Positions 7,166-17,241 of a stretch of 64,000 bases of DNA are shown here, piece after piece. The stretch is from Pseudoalteromonas amylolytica (GTDB taxonomy: Bacteria > Pseudomonadota > Gammaproteobacteria > Enterobacterales > Alteromonadaceae), in the NCBI RefSeq assembly GCF_001854605.1, contig NZ_MKJU01000006.1, forward strand, positions 389,641-453,640, given 5' to 3'. The notes beneath the pieces were generated by a model that was not told the origin of the DNA, did not search any database, and saw nothing but the letters and a program-made list of their open reading frames with translations. Positions within the stretch are counted from its first letter, which is position 1. Each line of letters opens with the position of its first letter. The position numbers and the translations under genes were made by a program.

Positions 7166-9100
7166 TTAGAACTTTTCGACTCTAACCTCTATCCATGCAT
7201 TGGCCGTGTCTTCCGTGCCGCCTTTGGCTACAGGTGTGATCCTAAAACCATTCCACGGATCAGTGAAGCTTTTACCAATGGCCAGCTCTGCGTCTGTTTC
7301 GTCTTCAATTTCCCAGCGTGAGTTGTCTTTTGAATTGGGTGTCATATCAAGTAATGCTGAACGATGATTCCAAAATGAAGGTAATGATTCATTCTCCATG
7401 TAACCTTGAATGTTAACTAGCACGCCATTTTTGGTATTATTGTTGTACCTGTTATTGGTTGTTCTGTACTCCAACCAATAGGTGTAATCACCATTACCAG
7501 ACTTCAACCTAAGACCAATATTGCCAGGGGCATTGGTTCCTGAGGCTGTACCATGGTCAAAGGCGTATATACGATAGGTGCCAGAGATTGTAATAACAGG
7601 AGCATCAGCATCATTAACCCAGCCTTTAAAATAGCTTTTGTACATTAAATTGTATTCTTCTAAGGTATGTGCACCCATACCCATCATGGCATGTGGGTTA
7701 CCATAGTTTCTAATAGTGTCTGAGCCAGAATTGATGATTTGGTTGCCACCTTCCACAGACATTGAATGACGTAGGCCCATAGCATGCCCCATTTCATGCG
7801 CAATTGTTCCCGGTGTATGGTGATATAGTTGGATATATGGAGGTCCCGCTTGCGAGTTAATATTTGACACTTGGGGTGCTGCAACCATCACCAGTGTGGC
7901 TTCACCGGGGAAGTTCAGGTCAACACCGGCTTGGGCAATTCTTTGTTCGTAAAGTTTATGCCAAGATCGGGTATCACTGTCGTATTTTGATTTAGGCTCA
8001 TTGATGTAAATTTCAGGCTTGACTTCCCATGTAACGTTAAAACGACCATAAGACTGTTCTGTATAGTAGTTTTTAACGGCCTGCATATCGGCTTCGATTT
8101 GTGCATTTGACCAAGGTAGCGCGCTATCGCTAAAACTAAACGGGAAAATAAGCACATTGACATGCGAATACGGATAGCCTGTATTACCAGGATCGGGCTG
8201 ACCTGGCTGTGTTCGACATGACGTTTTGCCTAGGTCTGCCACTATGGTAGCGCCTTTGAATAAACCTCTAAGTGTCACATTAGTCCAATATTTAGTTGGG
8301 TTAGTGATGACCACACATTCAGTGTTTCCGATATGCTTCGAGCGAATGCTATCATCTCCTGGTTTAGGATAACCACCTTCACCATTTCTTGCTTCAAGGG
8401 TAAGGTTACCAAGGCCGTACGATGTTGTAATAGCAACACTGCCTGCGGAATCAGCTCCCGGTACTGAAAAGCTCACAAATTGAGATGATGTAGGGACACA
8501 CAGCGGTACCCCATTGACAAGTGTTCTTGCATCACTTGGTGCTTGAGTTGCACACATATCAGGCATTTGAGTGTTATCCGATGTGCCAATAACCACAGTG
8601 TAATCTTCCACTTCCCCTGAACTAAAGTTTTCACACGCACTACTCACAGGCGAGTTATACTTCATTATCACGCGCATTCTAGAGGTGATGTCCGCAGCCG
8701 AACTTGGAATGCTAAGGTTGGTTGTGAGTACTGATTTTCCATCACCACTGCCAACCAATTCCTCTGCGTCATTAAAATCGCCATCATTGTTTAAATCTAT
8801 GTAAATGCGCCAATATTCTGGGTAAGCATTATTTATAAAACCGGGGGTTAGGGTGATTGGGTTACTACCAACAACCAAGTTAGCGGTTTGAGAGGTAAAG
8901 TCACTGTAGGCATTAGTGCCAGTGGTTACGTTGTTTAGGCCACCGACAGACACGCCAGCGATATATTCATAATTTCCGCCACCAGAACTGCTACAGTAGT
9001 TTGCAGCCACGTCTGAAGCAAGTGCATTTGTTGAGAGAGTTGCGAAACACGCTGCAGCGGATAAAACCGCAAGCGTGCGCTTTGGATTTTGATGTTTCAC
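7166..9100 (-). CDS. Secreted metzincin-type zinc metalloprotease with GEVED domain
   Basis: 644 aa from the GTG at 9100, chosen because AGGAGC lies 9 nt upstream and the signal peptide (ending STNALA) then starts properly; an ATG 16 codons upstream lacks this. The order is signal peptide; a GEVED-type beta domain ending SGEVEDYTVVIG (about residues 30-170); a PPC-like beta segment with paired Cys (about 200-300); and the peptidase. The catalytic motif AHEMGHAMGLRHS (His435, Glu436, His439, His445) is the extended HExxHxxGxxH metzincin motif, with a plausible Met-turn (HAMMGMG) downstream. A C-terminal beta domain follows. It probably degrades extracellular protein. It resembles gametolysin (M11)/M6-like secreted peptidases; the exact family is unsure. 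The 499-bp gap upstream holds its promoter region. Confidence 0.85.
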   Translation of the reverse strand: MKHQNPKRTLAVLSAAACFATLSTNALASDVAANYCSSSGGGNYEYIAGVSVGGLNNVTTGTNAYSDFTSQTANLVVGSNPITLTPGFINNAYPEYWRIYIDLNNDGDFNDAEELVGSGDGKSVLTTNLSIPSSAADITSRMRVIMKYNSPVSSACENFSSGEVEDYTVVIGTSDNTQMPDMCATQAPSDARTLVNGVPLCVPTSSQFVSFSVPGADSAGSVAITTSYGLGNLTLEARNGEGGYPKPGDDSIRSKHIGNTECVVITNPTKYWTNVTLRGLFKGATIVADLGKTSCRTQPGQPDPGNTGYPYSHVNVLIFPFSFSDSALPWSNAQIEADMQAVKNYYTEQSYGRFNVTWEVKPEIYINEPKSKYDSDTRSWHKLYEQRIAQAGVDLNFPGEATLVMVAAPQVSNINSQAGPPYIQLYHHTPGTIAHEMGHAMGLRHSMSVEGGNQIINSGSDTIRNYGNPHAMMGMGAHTLEEYNLMYKSYFKGWVNDADAPVITISGTYRIYAFDHGTASGTNAPGNIGLRLKSGNGDYTYWLEYRTTNNRYNNNTKNGVLVNIQGYMENESLPSFWNHRSALLDMTPNSKDNSRWEIEDETDAELAIGKSFTDPWNGFRITPVAKGGTEDTANAWIEVRVEKF

Positions 9101-9599
9101 TTTACATGTGCTCCTAAGAGTAATTAAACCTTTAAATGGGGTACTCATGCGTTCAATTTGTCGAATTTACCTTCACATTAAATTAAATATTCAACAGGAG
9201 AATTTATGAGTTATTTAAATGTATATTTTATACAAATTTTGTACAGCCTAAATTTCTCTAAGCAAAAGTAACTATCAATAAACGGCTTTTAACCTCATAA
9301 AAATTAGGTTTATAATTTGCATATTCTTTTTTTGAATAATGTATGCAATTTTCAGTTTGCTTACATACAGGATTGTTTTGTCTCAAACGTTTCGTTGTCA
9401 AAAAGCCATTTATACCGATCGTGCTATGTCGACAGTGGAATGCGGTGGTGGTGTTAATACTCAAAAAATATATCTATCAGAAGAATGCGCATTGTTTAAT
9501 GTGCCACATATGTCTTTATTTAGGGGCTTAGTGATCTAAGTGAAATGAGGGGGGAGCCTTGAATGGATCCCTTTCCAAGGCTCGGATGTTTAAATCACA
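9101..9599. promoter_or_regulatory. Intergenic region upstream of the metzincin gene
   Basis: 499 bp of AT-rich sequence. At 9554-9583 GAGCCTTG and CAAGGCTC form an 8-bp stem with a 14-nt loop, 16 bp past the end of the M43-like gene; this is a candidate terminator for that gene although no clear T-run follows on the minus strand. Overlapping short frames at 9339-9539 have no ribosome site or protein-like composition. Confidence 0.4.
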
Positions 9600-10968
9600 T
9601 TACTGTTTATCGCGCACATTATTATAAAGCGCCTGAAGAGGACCGTTTTGAATGTGTTGTCTCATCAGGTTTGCTTGGCTGATAGAAAACATACGCTTGT
9701 TTTCGTCAGCGACTTGGCTATCACGCATATAGTTGAATAATAAGCCTTTGTTAGTACATTCAGGGCTTGGTTGGATCACGCCGTCACAGGGTAAGTTGCG
9801 ATGGCCGTTTTCTAGTCCTTGAACGATATGACCAATTAAGCCCAGATAATGACCCATGTTATGCGTCAGCGTTTTACCGAGTTTTGCATCAAAACTGCGA
9901 TTAGAAAAATCTGAAAATTTGCGATGATCAATGGCTATCCCGGCAAGTGAGTTTGGCTCGCTAGTCGCAGTGAGCTGATAGGTAGCTTCTTGGTCTATGG
10001 TTGATGCTGGTTTTTCGCCAACCCATACATTAATCACTTTATTTGCATCCCACATTGATGATTTCATTGCTTGTTCAGTCAGCGCTTGATTAGCCGAAAT
10101 ACGATTGATACCTGTACTTGGTGCGCCATCAGGCGTATTTTTTGCTAAATAAAATGTGATGCCGGTATCAGCAATATACTGTCTGTGACTATCAGGAATA
10201 GCCTTGTTCACTGCTGAGTAAGCACCTATTAAAAAATCAAAGTCTGCGAGCAATTTCGAGCGTCTAAAATGCATGTTTAATAGCTCAACATGACTGCTAG
10301 CTTGAACATCGCTGATAGATACATTGTCGTTTTCAACTATATGCACCACAACGGGTAAACGAATAGGTTCGGCAAACTCGTCTAAAGTACTGAAGTTTGA
10401 AATAAATGTTGCTTCAATATGGCAAGGCGATTGCGCTGACATAACATGCCAGTTACCTCTATTGTCCATTGTGGCGCCGCAACCAGTAACCTTATCCAAA
10501 ATATGATCAGATTGGGGGTTTTGCAATAATATCAAAACGACTACCTTGTTCTACACTTTGTGGTAGAGAAGGTAGGGAACCAAATCCTAAAACAGAGCTG
10601 GTAACAGGGATCATCATTTGTTCTTTTGCCATTACTTTAATCGAGCACGGTTTTTCAGGCGCTGTAACGTTAATTTTTCCGCTCTCTTGATTGTATGTCG
10701 CGTCACATCCACTGATGGACTCGAATTTATAGCCTTGAGTCAACGTTAAGCTGAATACTCCATTTTCCCCAGTTTTTAGGTTAAGTGCATTAGGCGTAAT
10801 AGACATCGCTTGCTCGTCTACCTCTATTGAGATTTGTATGATAGACGGCGCGACACTTTTTATTGGCAGAGACTGCTGTGCGGCGCTTTCATTGTTTGAT
10901 GAGCCGCCCGAGCATCCTAACGTCATTACGCTGAATACAGCGATTGGAACAAGACGCGTGATATTCAT
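9600..10968 (-). pseudogene. M43 (pappalysin-like) lipoprotein, split by a frameshift and lacking the catalytic Glu
   Basis: Two overlapping frames (10968-10507 and 10535-9600) are halves of one gene. The first starts with a lipoprotein signal (VMTLGC lipobox) and holds one 'GYKFESISGCDATYN...PCSIKVMA' repeat. The second repeat, 'DHILDKVTGCGAT...SPCHIEATF', straddles the junction. The join is at a C5 run on the coding strand (10514-10518); removing one C gives ...DIIAKPQSDHILDKV... in register with repeat one and a 455-aa protein. The rest is M43-like, ending with FNYMRDSQ and a Gln-rich helix. The zinc site reads THNMGHYLGLIGH: the HExxH Glu is Asn and the third His is displaced by one, so it could not act as a normal peptidase. 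It is either a decaying gene, a phase-variable one, or a sequencing slip in an already inactive paralogue. Confidence 0.75.
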
Positions 10969-11381
10969 GATTATTTTCCTAATTAATAAAGGTGAGTAAC
11001 AGTTGCGCTAAAGCTATCAACCTTGGCTAAATTGCAAACTAAATAGATCTGAGTTTTTCTTAATGAAATACGCAGTTTTATGAAAAATAAGCTTATTTAT
11101 TGATTTTTCCGTATTGAGTATGAATATTTCATTTAGGAAATTGCATGAGTTGTGAGCGCTCATGAGGGAACAATTGGCAAACTTAGACATTATCTTTATG
11201 TGTGAGTTATATTAATGGCTGGTCTGAGTTCTGTTTGGTTTGTCGACGGATAGTGTAAGGGTGTAAAGAGTTGTGATATAAAGTTCGACTGGATTTTTGG
11301 TAATGATAGAGGGACCTACTATAACTATGCGAAACGTCTAATACGTGGCGCTAGTGTAAATTTTGACAAAAGGTACTTGGT
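10969..11381. promoter_or_regulatory. Divergent intergenic region between the M43-like lipoprotein and the CadC-like regulator
   Basis: 413 bp, AT-rich, between divergently read genes, so it must hold both promoters. I see no convincing operator. The shared location suggests the regulator acts on the neighbouring gene and/or itself. Confidence 0.4.
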
Positions 11382-13559
11382 GTGCAATTTAAAGTTGGAA
11401 AATGGGTTTTAAATGAAAAGCGATTTAGCATTCTCGAAGGGGAAAATGAAATCGAACTCAGTCCTGCCGCATTTAAACTACTTCAGCTATTAGTGTTAAA
11501 GTCTGATGAGGTTGTCTCTATTTCCGAAATTAAAAAGCAAGTTTGGAATACGGAATACACAACGGATAACCTTGTTTATCAGACGGTTCGTAATTTACGA
11601 CTTGCGCTTGAAGGTGGTGAAGAGCAGGCTTACATTAAAACGGTCCCGCGATTTGGTTATCAATTGATTGTACAAGTTAGCCATATAGCTCATGGGTCTA
11701 ATCAAGATAAATCACCAAGCACAGCCCCTCATGACATAGAAAAAACACCGCACAACAAAGTGTCAATTTATAAATTAATGCTTACTTTGATCATTACCAG
11801 CCTGATTGCGATATGCACTTATTTGTGGGTTCATTTCAAGCAAACACACTCACTGGTTTCGATCCAAGAAGGTGCAACTAATACGCCCCACCTTGTGGTG
11901 ATCGACTCCGGTACACATAACAACGAAAAAAAACTAGTGGTACTTCACAATAAACTGGCTAGCGCACTCAACATCTCAGATGTGATTTCAGCACAAAATA
12001 ATACTTTTTTAGAAACGGTGAATGACCTAGGTAGTCAGCCCAAATTGGTGATTAAGTACCTTCCTGAAAAAGATGCGGTATTGGCGCTTGTTATGATGGG
12101 ACTACCTTCAAGACTTATTCACATTGAATATCAACCGCTGGTTAAATTTGACACACACAAAGTCCTTTCTAACATTGCGGGTCAATTTACCACTCCAATG
12201 CTTCGTCAGGGTAACTCGGGACTAGCCGAATTAGTGCGAGGGAGTAACGAGCTAAAGGCTTTAGCTGCATTATCAGAAAGTGAAAGTATCAAAAATGCGA
12301 TTGTGAAATTGCGACTTGAAATTGACACGAGTAGTTTAAATGAGCAACAAACACGTGCAAAGCATGCCTTTATTAATACGTTGCTGGCGTTTTATCGAGT
12401 TGAATTTATTGAGGACAATAAACTCCAAGCTGGTGTAAACTACTTATTAGCACGGTATCATCAGAGTAATTATTCATTGATTGCGGCCGCTTTGTATTTG
12501 GCGAATAATGACAATGGACATATTGCTTTTCAATTGCTTGAAAAATTGGAACAAGACCACTTCCTGACTTTTATCCAAGGACTCCTGCACATTGAATTGG
12601 ATGAAAATGACCGTGCTTTAAAGCACTTTGAGAAGGTGTTTAAGCACGAACCAGAGTTTGAAGACAATGCCTATTTTTATTTTCTAGAGCTGCTTTATAG
12701 CCCTCGTAATGAAGAATTACGCCAGTATCAAACTACGCTCCAAAGCTATCCATATCTTTCTACCAGTATAGATTTTGTTTTTGCGAATTGGTTCATGATG
12801 CAAGGTGACTTTGAACATGTTTTTACGCTGTTGAGTGAGCGACAAGCAGCAATGAGTTGCAATGATGATTTTGCTGGCGCCTTGGCGCTACTTAATGTAG
12901 TTCTAGGTAATTTTGAAGAAAGTGAATATTGGGCAGGCCAATTACCTGCTAGAGATTGGCGGCTGCCATGGTTAGCTTTCTCTAAACATGCCTATGAGAA
13001 AAACCTTACAACATACCCGCAGTGGTATCAATCCTATGCTCCAGACATACTAGGTGGCGACAGTTTGTTTGAAGCACTTTTCTTAAACGCCACGACTTAT
13101 TTAGCGCTAGGTGACAAACAACAAGCGATGCCGTTTTATTCACAAATGGAGAAATCGCTATCTAGGTTCAGCCAAGAAGCGCTCTTGGATTTGGCCAATG
13201 TTGTCACGCAAGTACAAGTAGAGTCACTTTCAATGGATGAACGAGTACGACTATTGTCGCAGCATGAAAATGCTGCACTAGCCATGCCAATGGATGAAAT
13301 TGCGCTAACCGATCTGGTACTAGCAAGTTTTTTTGTGCTCTATGGCGATATGAGCAGAGCGGAGCAGGCGATGATCCAAGGTTGTAATAAAAGTCCAGTT
13401 ATGTGTCTAAGTTGGGGGGCATTCCCACTGCTTTCTCGAGTAGCGAACACTAACAATGTCGAACAAGCAAAATCGCAAGCAATGGCCAAAATGGTTGAGC
13501 TACAGCCTCGTATTAACTTACTTAATAAACAATTGCGCGGTGTATGTGAGGAAGACTAA
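11382..13559 (+). CDS. ToxR/CadC-type membrane transcription regulator with periplasmic helical-repeat domain
   Basis: 725 aa, GTG start. Residues 1-105 form an OmpR/PhoB-type winged helix: ELSPAAFKLLQLLVLKSDE, then TDNLVYQTVRNLRLALEGG for the recognition helix, then KTVPRFGYQLI for the wing. One membrane segment lies at about 131-152 (LMLTLIITSLIAICTYLWV). The remaining about 570 residues would be periplasmic and are mostly helical, with TPR-like stretches such as GLLHIELDENDRALKHFEKV. This is the CadC/ToxR layout: a DNA-binding domain tied to an external sensor without a phosphorelay. The signal is unknown. It is divergent from the M43-like lipoprotein gene and near the chitinase and metzincin, so control of secreted enzymes is a fair guess. 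Confidence 0.85.
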   Translation: MQFKVGKWVLNEKRFSILEGENEIELSPAAFKLLQLLVLKSDEVVSISEIKKQVWNTEYTTDNLVYQTVRNLRLALEGGEEQAYIKTVPRFGYQLIVQVSHIAHGSNQDKSPSTAPHDIEKTPHNKVSIYKLMLTLIITSLIAICTYLWVHFKQTHSLVSIQEGATNTPHLVVIDSGTHNNEKKLVVLHNKLASALNISDVISAQNNTFLETVNDLGSQPKLVIKYLPEKDAVLALVMMGLPSRLIHIEYQPLVKFDTHKVLSNIAGQFTTPMLRQGNSGLAELVRGSNELKALAALSESESIKNAIVKLRLEIDTSSLNEQQTRAKHAFINTLLAFYRVEFIEDNKLQAGVNYLLARYHQSNYSLIAAALYLANNDNGHIAFQLLEKLEQDHFLTFIQGLLHIELDENDRALKHFEKVFKHEPEFEDNAYFYFLELLYSPRNEELRQYQTTLQSYPYLSTSIDFVFANWFMMQGDFEHVFTLLSERQAAMSCNDDFAGALALLNVVLGNFEESEYWAGQLPARDWRLPWLAFSKHAYEKNLTTYPQWYQSYAPDILGGDSLFEALFLNATTYLALGDKQQAMPFYSQMEKSLSRFSQEALLDLANVVTQVQVESLSMDERVRLLSQHENAALAMPMDEIALTDLVLASFFVLYGDMSRAEQAMIQGCNKSPVMCLSWGAFPLLSRVANTNNVEQAKSQAMAKMVELQPRINLLNKQLRGVCEED

Positions 13560-13611
13560 GTGTCTGGTGTGTAGTTGAATAGTTTTAATTGGTATTTGAG
13601 CATCTAAATTT

Positions 13612-13797
13612 CTAAGAGATTAGTGCGTATTGATCTATAAAGTACGTTTTATAATCAACCCACATCAATAGCCATATGAGTGAAAAAACAAGGGTTACAA
13701 CGCTCAGGTAATTCCTAGCCAATTTGTCATATCGAGTTGCTACGGCTTGATATTTCTTTATCTTCAAAAACGTATTCTCAACTAAGTGATTTAGGTG
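13612..13797 (-). pseudogene. IS5-family transposase C-terminal remnant
   Basis: The minus strand reads HLNHLVENTFLKIKKYQAVA, then TRYDKLARNYLSVVTLVFSL, then IWLLMWVDYKTYFIDQYALI and a stop at 13612-13614: the typical end of IS5-family (IS427-like) DDE transposases, including the catalytic-helix Glu (HLVEN). It is 62 codons long and in one frame; the upstream part is lost or unrecognisable. The rest of the gap to 14047 has no gene, and no terminal inverted repeats were seen. Confidence 0.8.
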
Positions 13798-14047
13798 ACA
13801 ACATCATGGCTGAAACTATAAACGAGCTGCGCATAACTTACTTAAAAAAGCTAATAGTTGTGGGGGTTGCTATGTGATATACAAACAGTGGGGGATAAAA
13901 AATAAAAATTGTTAACGAAGGGGGGCGCTATTTCCTTATTCAGTATATTTTTAAGGCGTGCACTAAAGTTATCTATAACAATATTAGTTTGGAATAAGTT
14001 TAGAGCTATTTAAACTCTTGTCGCATGTTAAAGGACAGCGGAAAAGC

Positions 14048-14794
14048 CTATCTGGTTTTTCGCAGTAAGTTTTTTACGTCACTGGGGAGCTCATGAAAGT
14101 AATTATAAAATTGCCGACTGAAATAGCTATGATCAGAAAAACCGACTGACAAAGCGATTTGATAAACCGAATGATCTGTTTCAATCAGCATTTTGCGTGC
14201 ATTTTCCAATCTGACTTGGTTGATGAACTGCAACGGAGTCATGTGCAAGTGCTTTTTGAAACGTCGCTCTAACGCACTCACGGACAAATGACTGATTTTA
14301 GCTAAGTCTGCCATTCTGATGGTCTGAGAAAAATGCTGCCTTATATAATCGACAGGCAGCCTGAGCGCTTGAATTTCCGGTAAGCTGCAAGTCTTGTCGC
14401 TAATTTTTTTGGACGTGCCATATGTGCCTATGATTTGCCCAGTTGATGCGTACAAAGGTCGTTTGGATGTAATAAACCAATAGATTTCACCATTTTCAGA
14501 TTGATTAACTTCTAAGCGCTCAGTTACGTGTTCCCCTTTGAGCACCTTTTTATCATCGTTTATAAACTGACGAGCTATATGTTCAGACGAAAAAGCGAGG
14601 TCTGTCTGGCCTATTGCATCATGTAGTGTAGCTATACCATTGTGGTGCAAAAATGCTTGATTAGCATGAATGATCTGACCATTACAATTTTTCACCCAAA
14701 ACATCACTCCAGGCATCAGATCGAACATAGACATTACTTCATCTAAGTTCACAGTTTCAAAAAAATTCGTCGCTTTGTGTTCATCAGACAACAT
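14048..14794 (-). CDS. AraC-family transcription regulator with N-terminal PAS domain
   Basis: 248 aa. Residues about 17-130 are a PAS fold (LMPGVMFWVKNCNGQIIHAN, AIGQTDLAF, GEIYWFITSKRPLYASTGQI). Residues about 145-245 are an AraC/XylS DNA-binding domain with two helix-turn-helices (MADLAKISHLSVSALERRFK; VYQIALSVGFSDHSYFSRQF). It diverges from the oxidoreductase/isomerase/MFS/GMC operon across 220 bp and is its likely regulator. The PAS domain in place of a cupin suggests small-molecule sensing, possibly of a sugar or glycoside intermediate; the ligand is unknown. Confidence 0.88.
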   Translation of the reverse strand: MLSDEHKATNFFETVNLDEVMSMFDLMPGVMFWVKNCNGQIIHANQAFLHHNGIATLHDAIGQTDLAFSSEHIARQFINDDKKVLKGEHVTERLEVNQSENGEIYWFITSKRPLYASTGQIIGTYGTSKKISDKTCSLPEIQALRLPVDYIRQHFSQTIRMADLAKISHLSVSALERRFKKHLHMTPLQFINQVRLENARKMLIETDHSVYQIALSVGFSDHSYFSRQFYNYFHELPSDVKNLLRKTR

Positions 14795-15014
14795 TTATGC
14801 AAACTCAATAAAATGCGCGTGGTATTCTTTATACAATATGTAATTTTGCATGTCATTATTTTGAAAGTGTTTATTTGTAAGGGGATGGATTTTCTATAGT
14901 GAGAAGCTGATTTTGTTGCATATATGGCCGCATTATTCCTAGCTATGCTGTTTACTTTGTATTTACTATTGTTGCGATATAAGGAAAACGCGATGACTAA
15001 TAGAAAGAGGCAGA
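14795..15014. promoter_or_regulatory. Divergent promoter region of the PAS-AraC regulator and the sugar operon
   Basis: 220 bp separate the two divergent starts. AGAGG 6 nt before the ATG at 15015 serves the first operon gene. No operator could be identified by eye. Confidence 0.45.
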
Positions 15015-16181
15015 ATGAACAAAGTTAAAATGGGCATGGTAGGTGGAGGTCAAGGCGCTTTCATAGGGGCTGTACACAGAATGGCAGCTCAGCTAGACGG
15101 GCAAATAGAATTAGTATGTGGTGTATTTAGCAGTGAACCACAATGTTCATTTGAATATGGTCAACAATTAGGTCTGAATGAATCGCGTTGCTATCACCAC
15201 TTTTCTCAAATGATAGAACAAGAGGCTCAACTTCCTGAAGATGAAAGAATGGAGTTTCTAGCGATTGTGACGCCTAATCACCTTCATTATTCAATGGCAA
15301 GTAAAGCGATTGAATATGGTTTTCATGTGATCTGTGACAAGCCCGCAACTATATCGTTGGCGCAAGTTCTGACACTTGCGCGTCAACTAGCGTCATCCAA
15401 TGTGTTATATGCGTTGACTTATACCTATACAGGCTACCCGATGGTGAAAGAAGCCCGTCATCGTGTGCAAAGTGGAGAATTAGGCGACCTCCGTAAAATC
15501 ATAGTCAGTTATCAGCAAGGGTGGTTAGCAGACAAAAATTCTGAACACCAAAAACAGGCTAAATGGCGATTGGATCCAGCTCAAGCAGGGCCGAGTTGTT
15601 GTATGGGGGATATTGGTGTTCACGCTGCAAATCTTGCCGAATACATAAGTGGTACAGAGATTACCCATGTCTGTTCAGATCTAACGAGCGCACATGATAA
15701 TCGTGTGCTTGATGATGATGGCACAGTCTTAATGAAGTTTGGGGAGACATTAAAAGGTGTATTGCTCGCTAGTCAAGTTGCAACGGGGGAGGACAATAAC
15801 CTGTCAATTTCAATCTATGGCGATAAAGCAAGCCTTCAATGGCAGCAGCAAACTCCAAATACACTCACTTTACATTTTCCTGACTCTTCTACACAAGTTA
15901 TTAGAAGTGGTATCGCAAACAAGTCAAAACTTGCTATTGAGAGCATGCGTTTACCAGCTGGCCATCCTGAAGGATACATTGAAGCATTTGCAAATATTTA
16001 CCGCAACTTTGCGGCACAAATTCGTGCCAAGAAAGAAAACCGTCAACTGAGTGAAAGCGCAATGGATGTACCTGGGATAGCTGAAGGGATCCGCGGCATG
16101 TTATTCATTGACAGTGTCGTTAAAGCAAGTAAATCCGCGCAAAAGTGGCATGAAGTAAAGGGAGAAAACTTACATGACTGA
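15015..16181 (+). CDS. Gfo/Idh/MocA-family NAD(P)-dependent sugar oxidoreductase
   Basis: 388 aa, cytoplasmic. The N-terminal Rossmann domain opens with MGMVGGGQGAFIGAVH (dinucleotide-binding Gly motif). Family motifs VTPNHLHYSMA and HVICDKPATIS follow, with the EKP-type Lys present as DKP. The C-terminal alpha/beta domain includes MGDIGVHAANLAEYI with the usual catalytic Asp/His pair. Likely role: oxidation or reduction of a sugar ring hydroxyl, plausibly at C3. It is the first gene of a five- or six-gene operon, overlapping the next gene by 8 nt. The exact substrate cannot be read from the sequence. Confidence 0.9.
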   Translation: MNKVKMGMVGGGQGAFIGAVHRMAAQLDGQIELVCGVFSSEPQCSFEYGQQLGLNESRCYHHFSQMIEQEAQLPEDERMEFLAIVTPNHLHYSMASKAIEYGFHVICDKPATISLAQVLTLARQLASSNVLYALTYTYTGYPMVKEARHRVQSGELGDLRKIIVSYQQGWLADKNSEHQKQAKWRLDPAQAGPSCCMGDIGVHAANLAEYISGTEITHVCSDLTSAHDNRVLDDDGTVLMKFGETLKGVLLASQVATGEDNNLSISIYGDKASLQWQQQTPNTLTLHFPDSSTQVIRSGIANKSKLAIESMRLPAGHPEGYIEAFANIYRNFAAQIRAKKENRQLSESAMDVPGIAEGIRGMLFIDSVVKASKSAQKWHEVKGENLHD

Positions 16182-17241
16182 AATAAAAGGACCGAGCCTG
16201 TTCTTAGCACAGTTTATTGAAGATAAAGCACCCTTCAACTCATTAGAAGGATTTGCTAAATGGGCGTCTGGTTTAGGTTACAAAGCCTTACAGTTACCCA
16301 CCCATATCCCAACTATTTTTGATTTGCACCAAGCTGCACATAGTCTTGATTATTGTATACAAGTACGCACATTACTTGCACGGTATGGGCTAGAAATCTC
16401 TGAACTGTCTACGCACATTCAAGGACAGCTCGTTGCTGTTGCACCATGTTATGTAGAGATGTTTGCCGGCTTTTATCCAAAATCGCTGGGTTGTGATCCG
16501 CAAGTTGTTTCAAATTGGGCAAGTGAGCAACTTTTGTTGGCTGCTCAGGCGAGTAAAAACTTACAGTTAACATCTCACGTAACCTTTTCGGGCGCATTGC
16601 TATGGCCAATGGTGTACCCTTGGCCGCAAAGACCTAAAGGCCTAATAGAACAAGGCTTTTCTGAATTAGCTAGGCGCTGGTTGCCAATACTTGATGCTTT
16701 TGATGATGTAAATGTTGACGTATGTTATGAGTTGCACCCAGCGGAAGATCTACATGATGGCGCAAGCTTTGATACGTTCCTAAGCGCTGTCGATTATCAC
16801 CCTAGAGCCAACATCCTCTATGACCCTAGTCATTTGCTTTTGCAGCAAATAGATTATCTAGCTTTCATCGATATTTACCATGAGCGTATTAAAGCATTTC
16901 ACGTTAAAGATGCTGAGTATTGCATGAATGGGCATAGCGGTGTTTATGGCGGCTATCTTGATTGGAAGGATAGAGCTGGTCGTTTTCGCTCATTAGGAGA
17001 TGGACAAATTAACTTTACAGCTATCTTCAGTAAGCTGACGCAATATGGCTTTCGAGGATGGGCCGTACTTGAATGGGAGTGTTGCATTAAAGACCCACAA
17101 GTAGGCGCTATGCAAGGCGCTCAAATTATCAAAAACTTGATTATACCTCCGACAACAAAAGCGTTTGACGACTTTGCAAGCTCAATAAGCTGTGAAGAAA
17201 CCAACAAGCGAATTTTAGGTCTAGTCGAGGGGGTCTTATGA
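16174..17241 (+). CDS. Sugar phosphate isomerase/epimerase family TIM-barrel protein (cytoplasmic)
   Basis: 355 aa without signal peptide. The xylose-isomerase-like TIM barrel (AP-endonuclease-2 fold) shows the metal-binding strands VCYELHPAEDLHDG (Glu and His), NILYDPSHLLLQ (Asp and His), IKAFHVKDAEY (His, Asp) and WAVLEWECC (Glu). Members include inosose dehydratases, tagatose/psicose epimerases and C-glycoside deglycosidase subunits. Directly behind a Gfo/Idh oxidoreductase it likely handles the keto-sugar formed there. The gene overlaps both neighbours (8 nt before, 4 nt after), so expression is tightly coupled. Confidence 0.88.
   Translation: MTEIKGPSLFLAQFIEDKAPFNSLEGFAKWASGLGYKALQLPTHIPTIFDLHQAAHSLDYCIQVRTLLARYGLEISELSTHIQGQLVAVAPCYVEMFAGFYPKSLGCDPQVVSNWASEQLLLAAQASKNLQLTSHVTFSGALLWPMVYPWPQRPKGLIEQGFSELARRWLPILDAFDDVNVDVCYELHPAEDLHDGASFDTFLSAVDYHPRANILYDPSHLLLQQIDYLAFIDIYHERIKAFHVKDAEYCMNGHSGVYGGYLDWKDRAGRFRSLGDGQINFTAIFSKLTQYGFRGWAVLEWECCIKDPQVGAMQGAQIIKNLIIPPTTKAFDDFASSISCEETNKRILGLVEGVL

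Noticed and set aside
9339..9539. Two overlapping frames in the gap before the metzincin gene
   Set aside because: No ribosome site and composition typical of AT-rich intergenic DNA.
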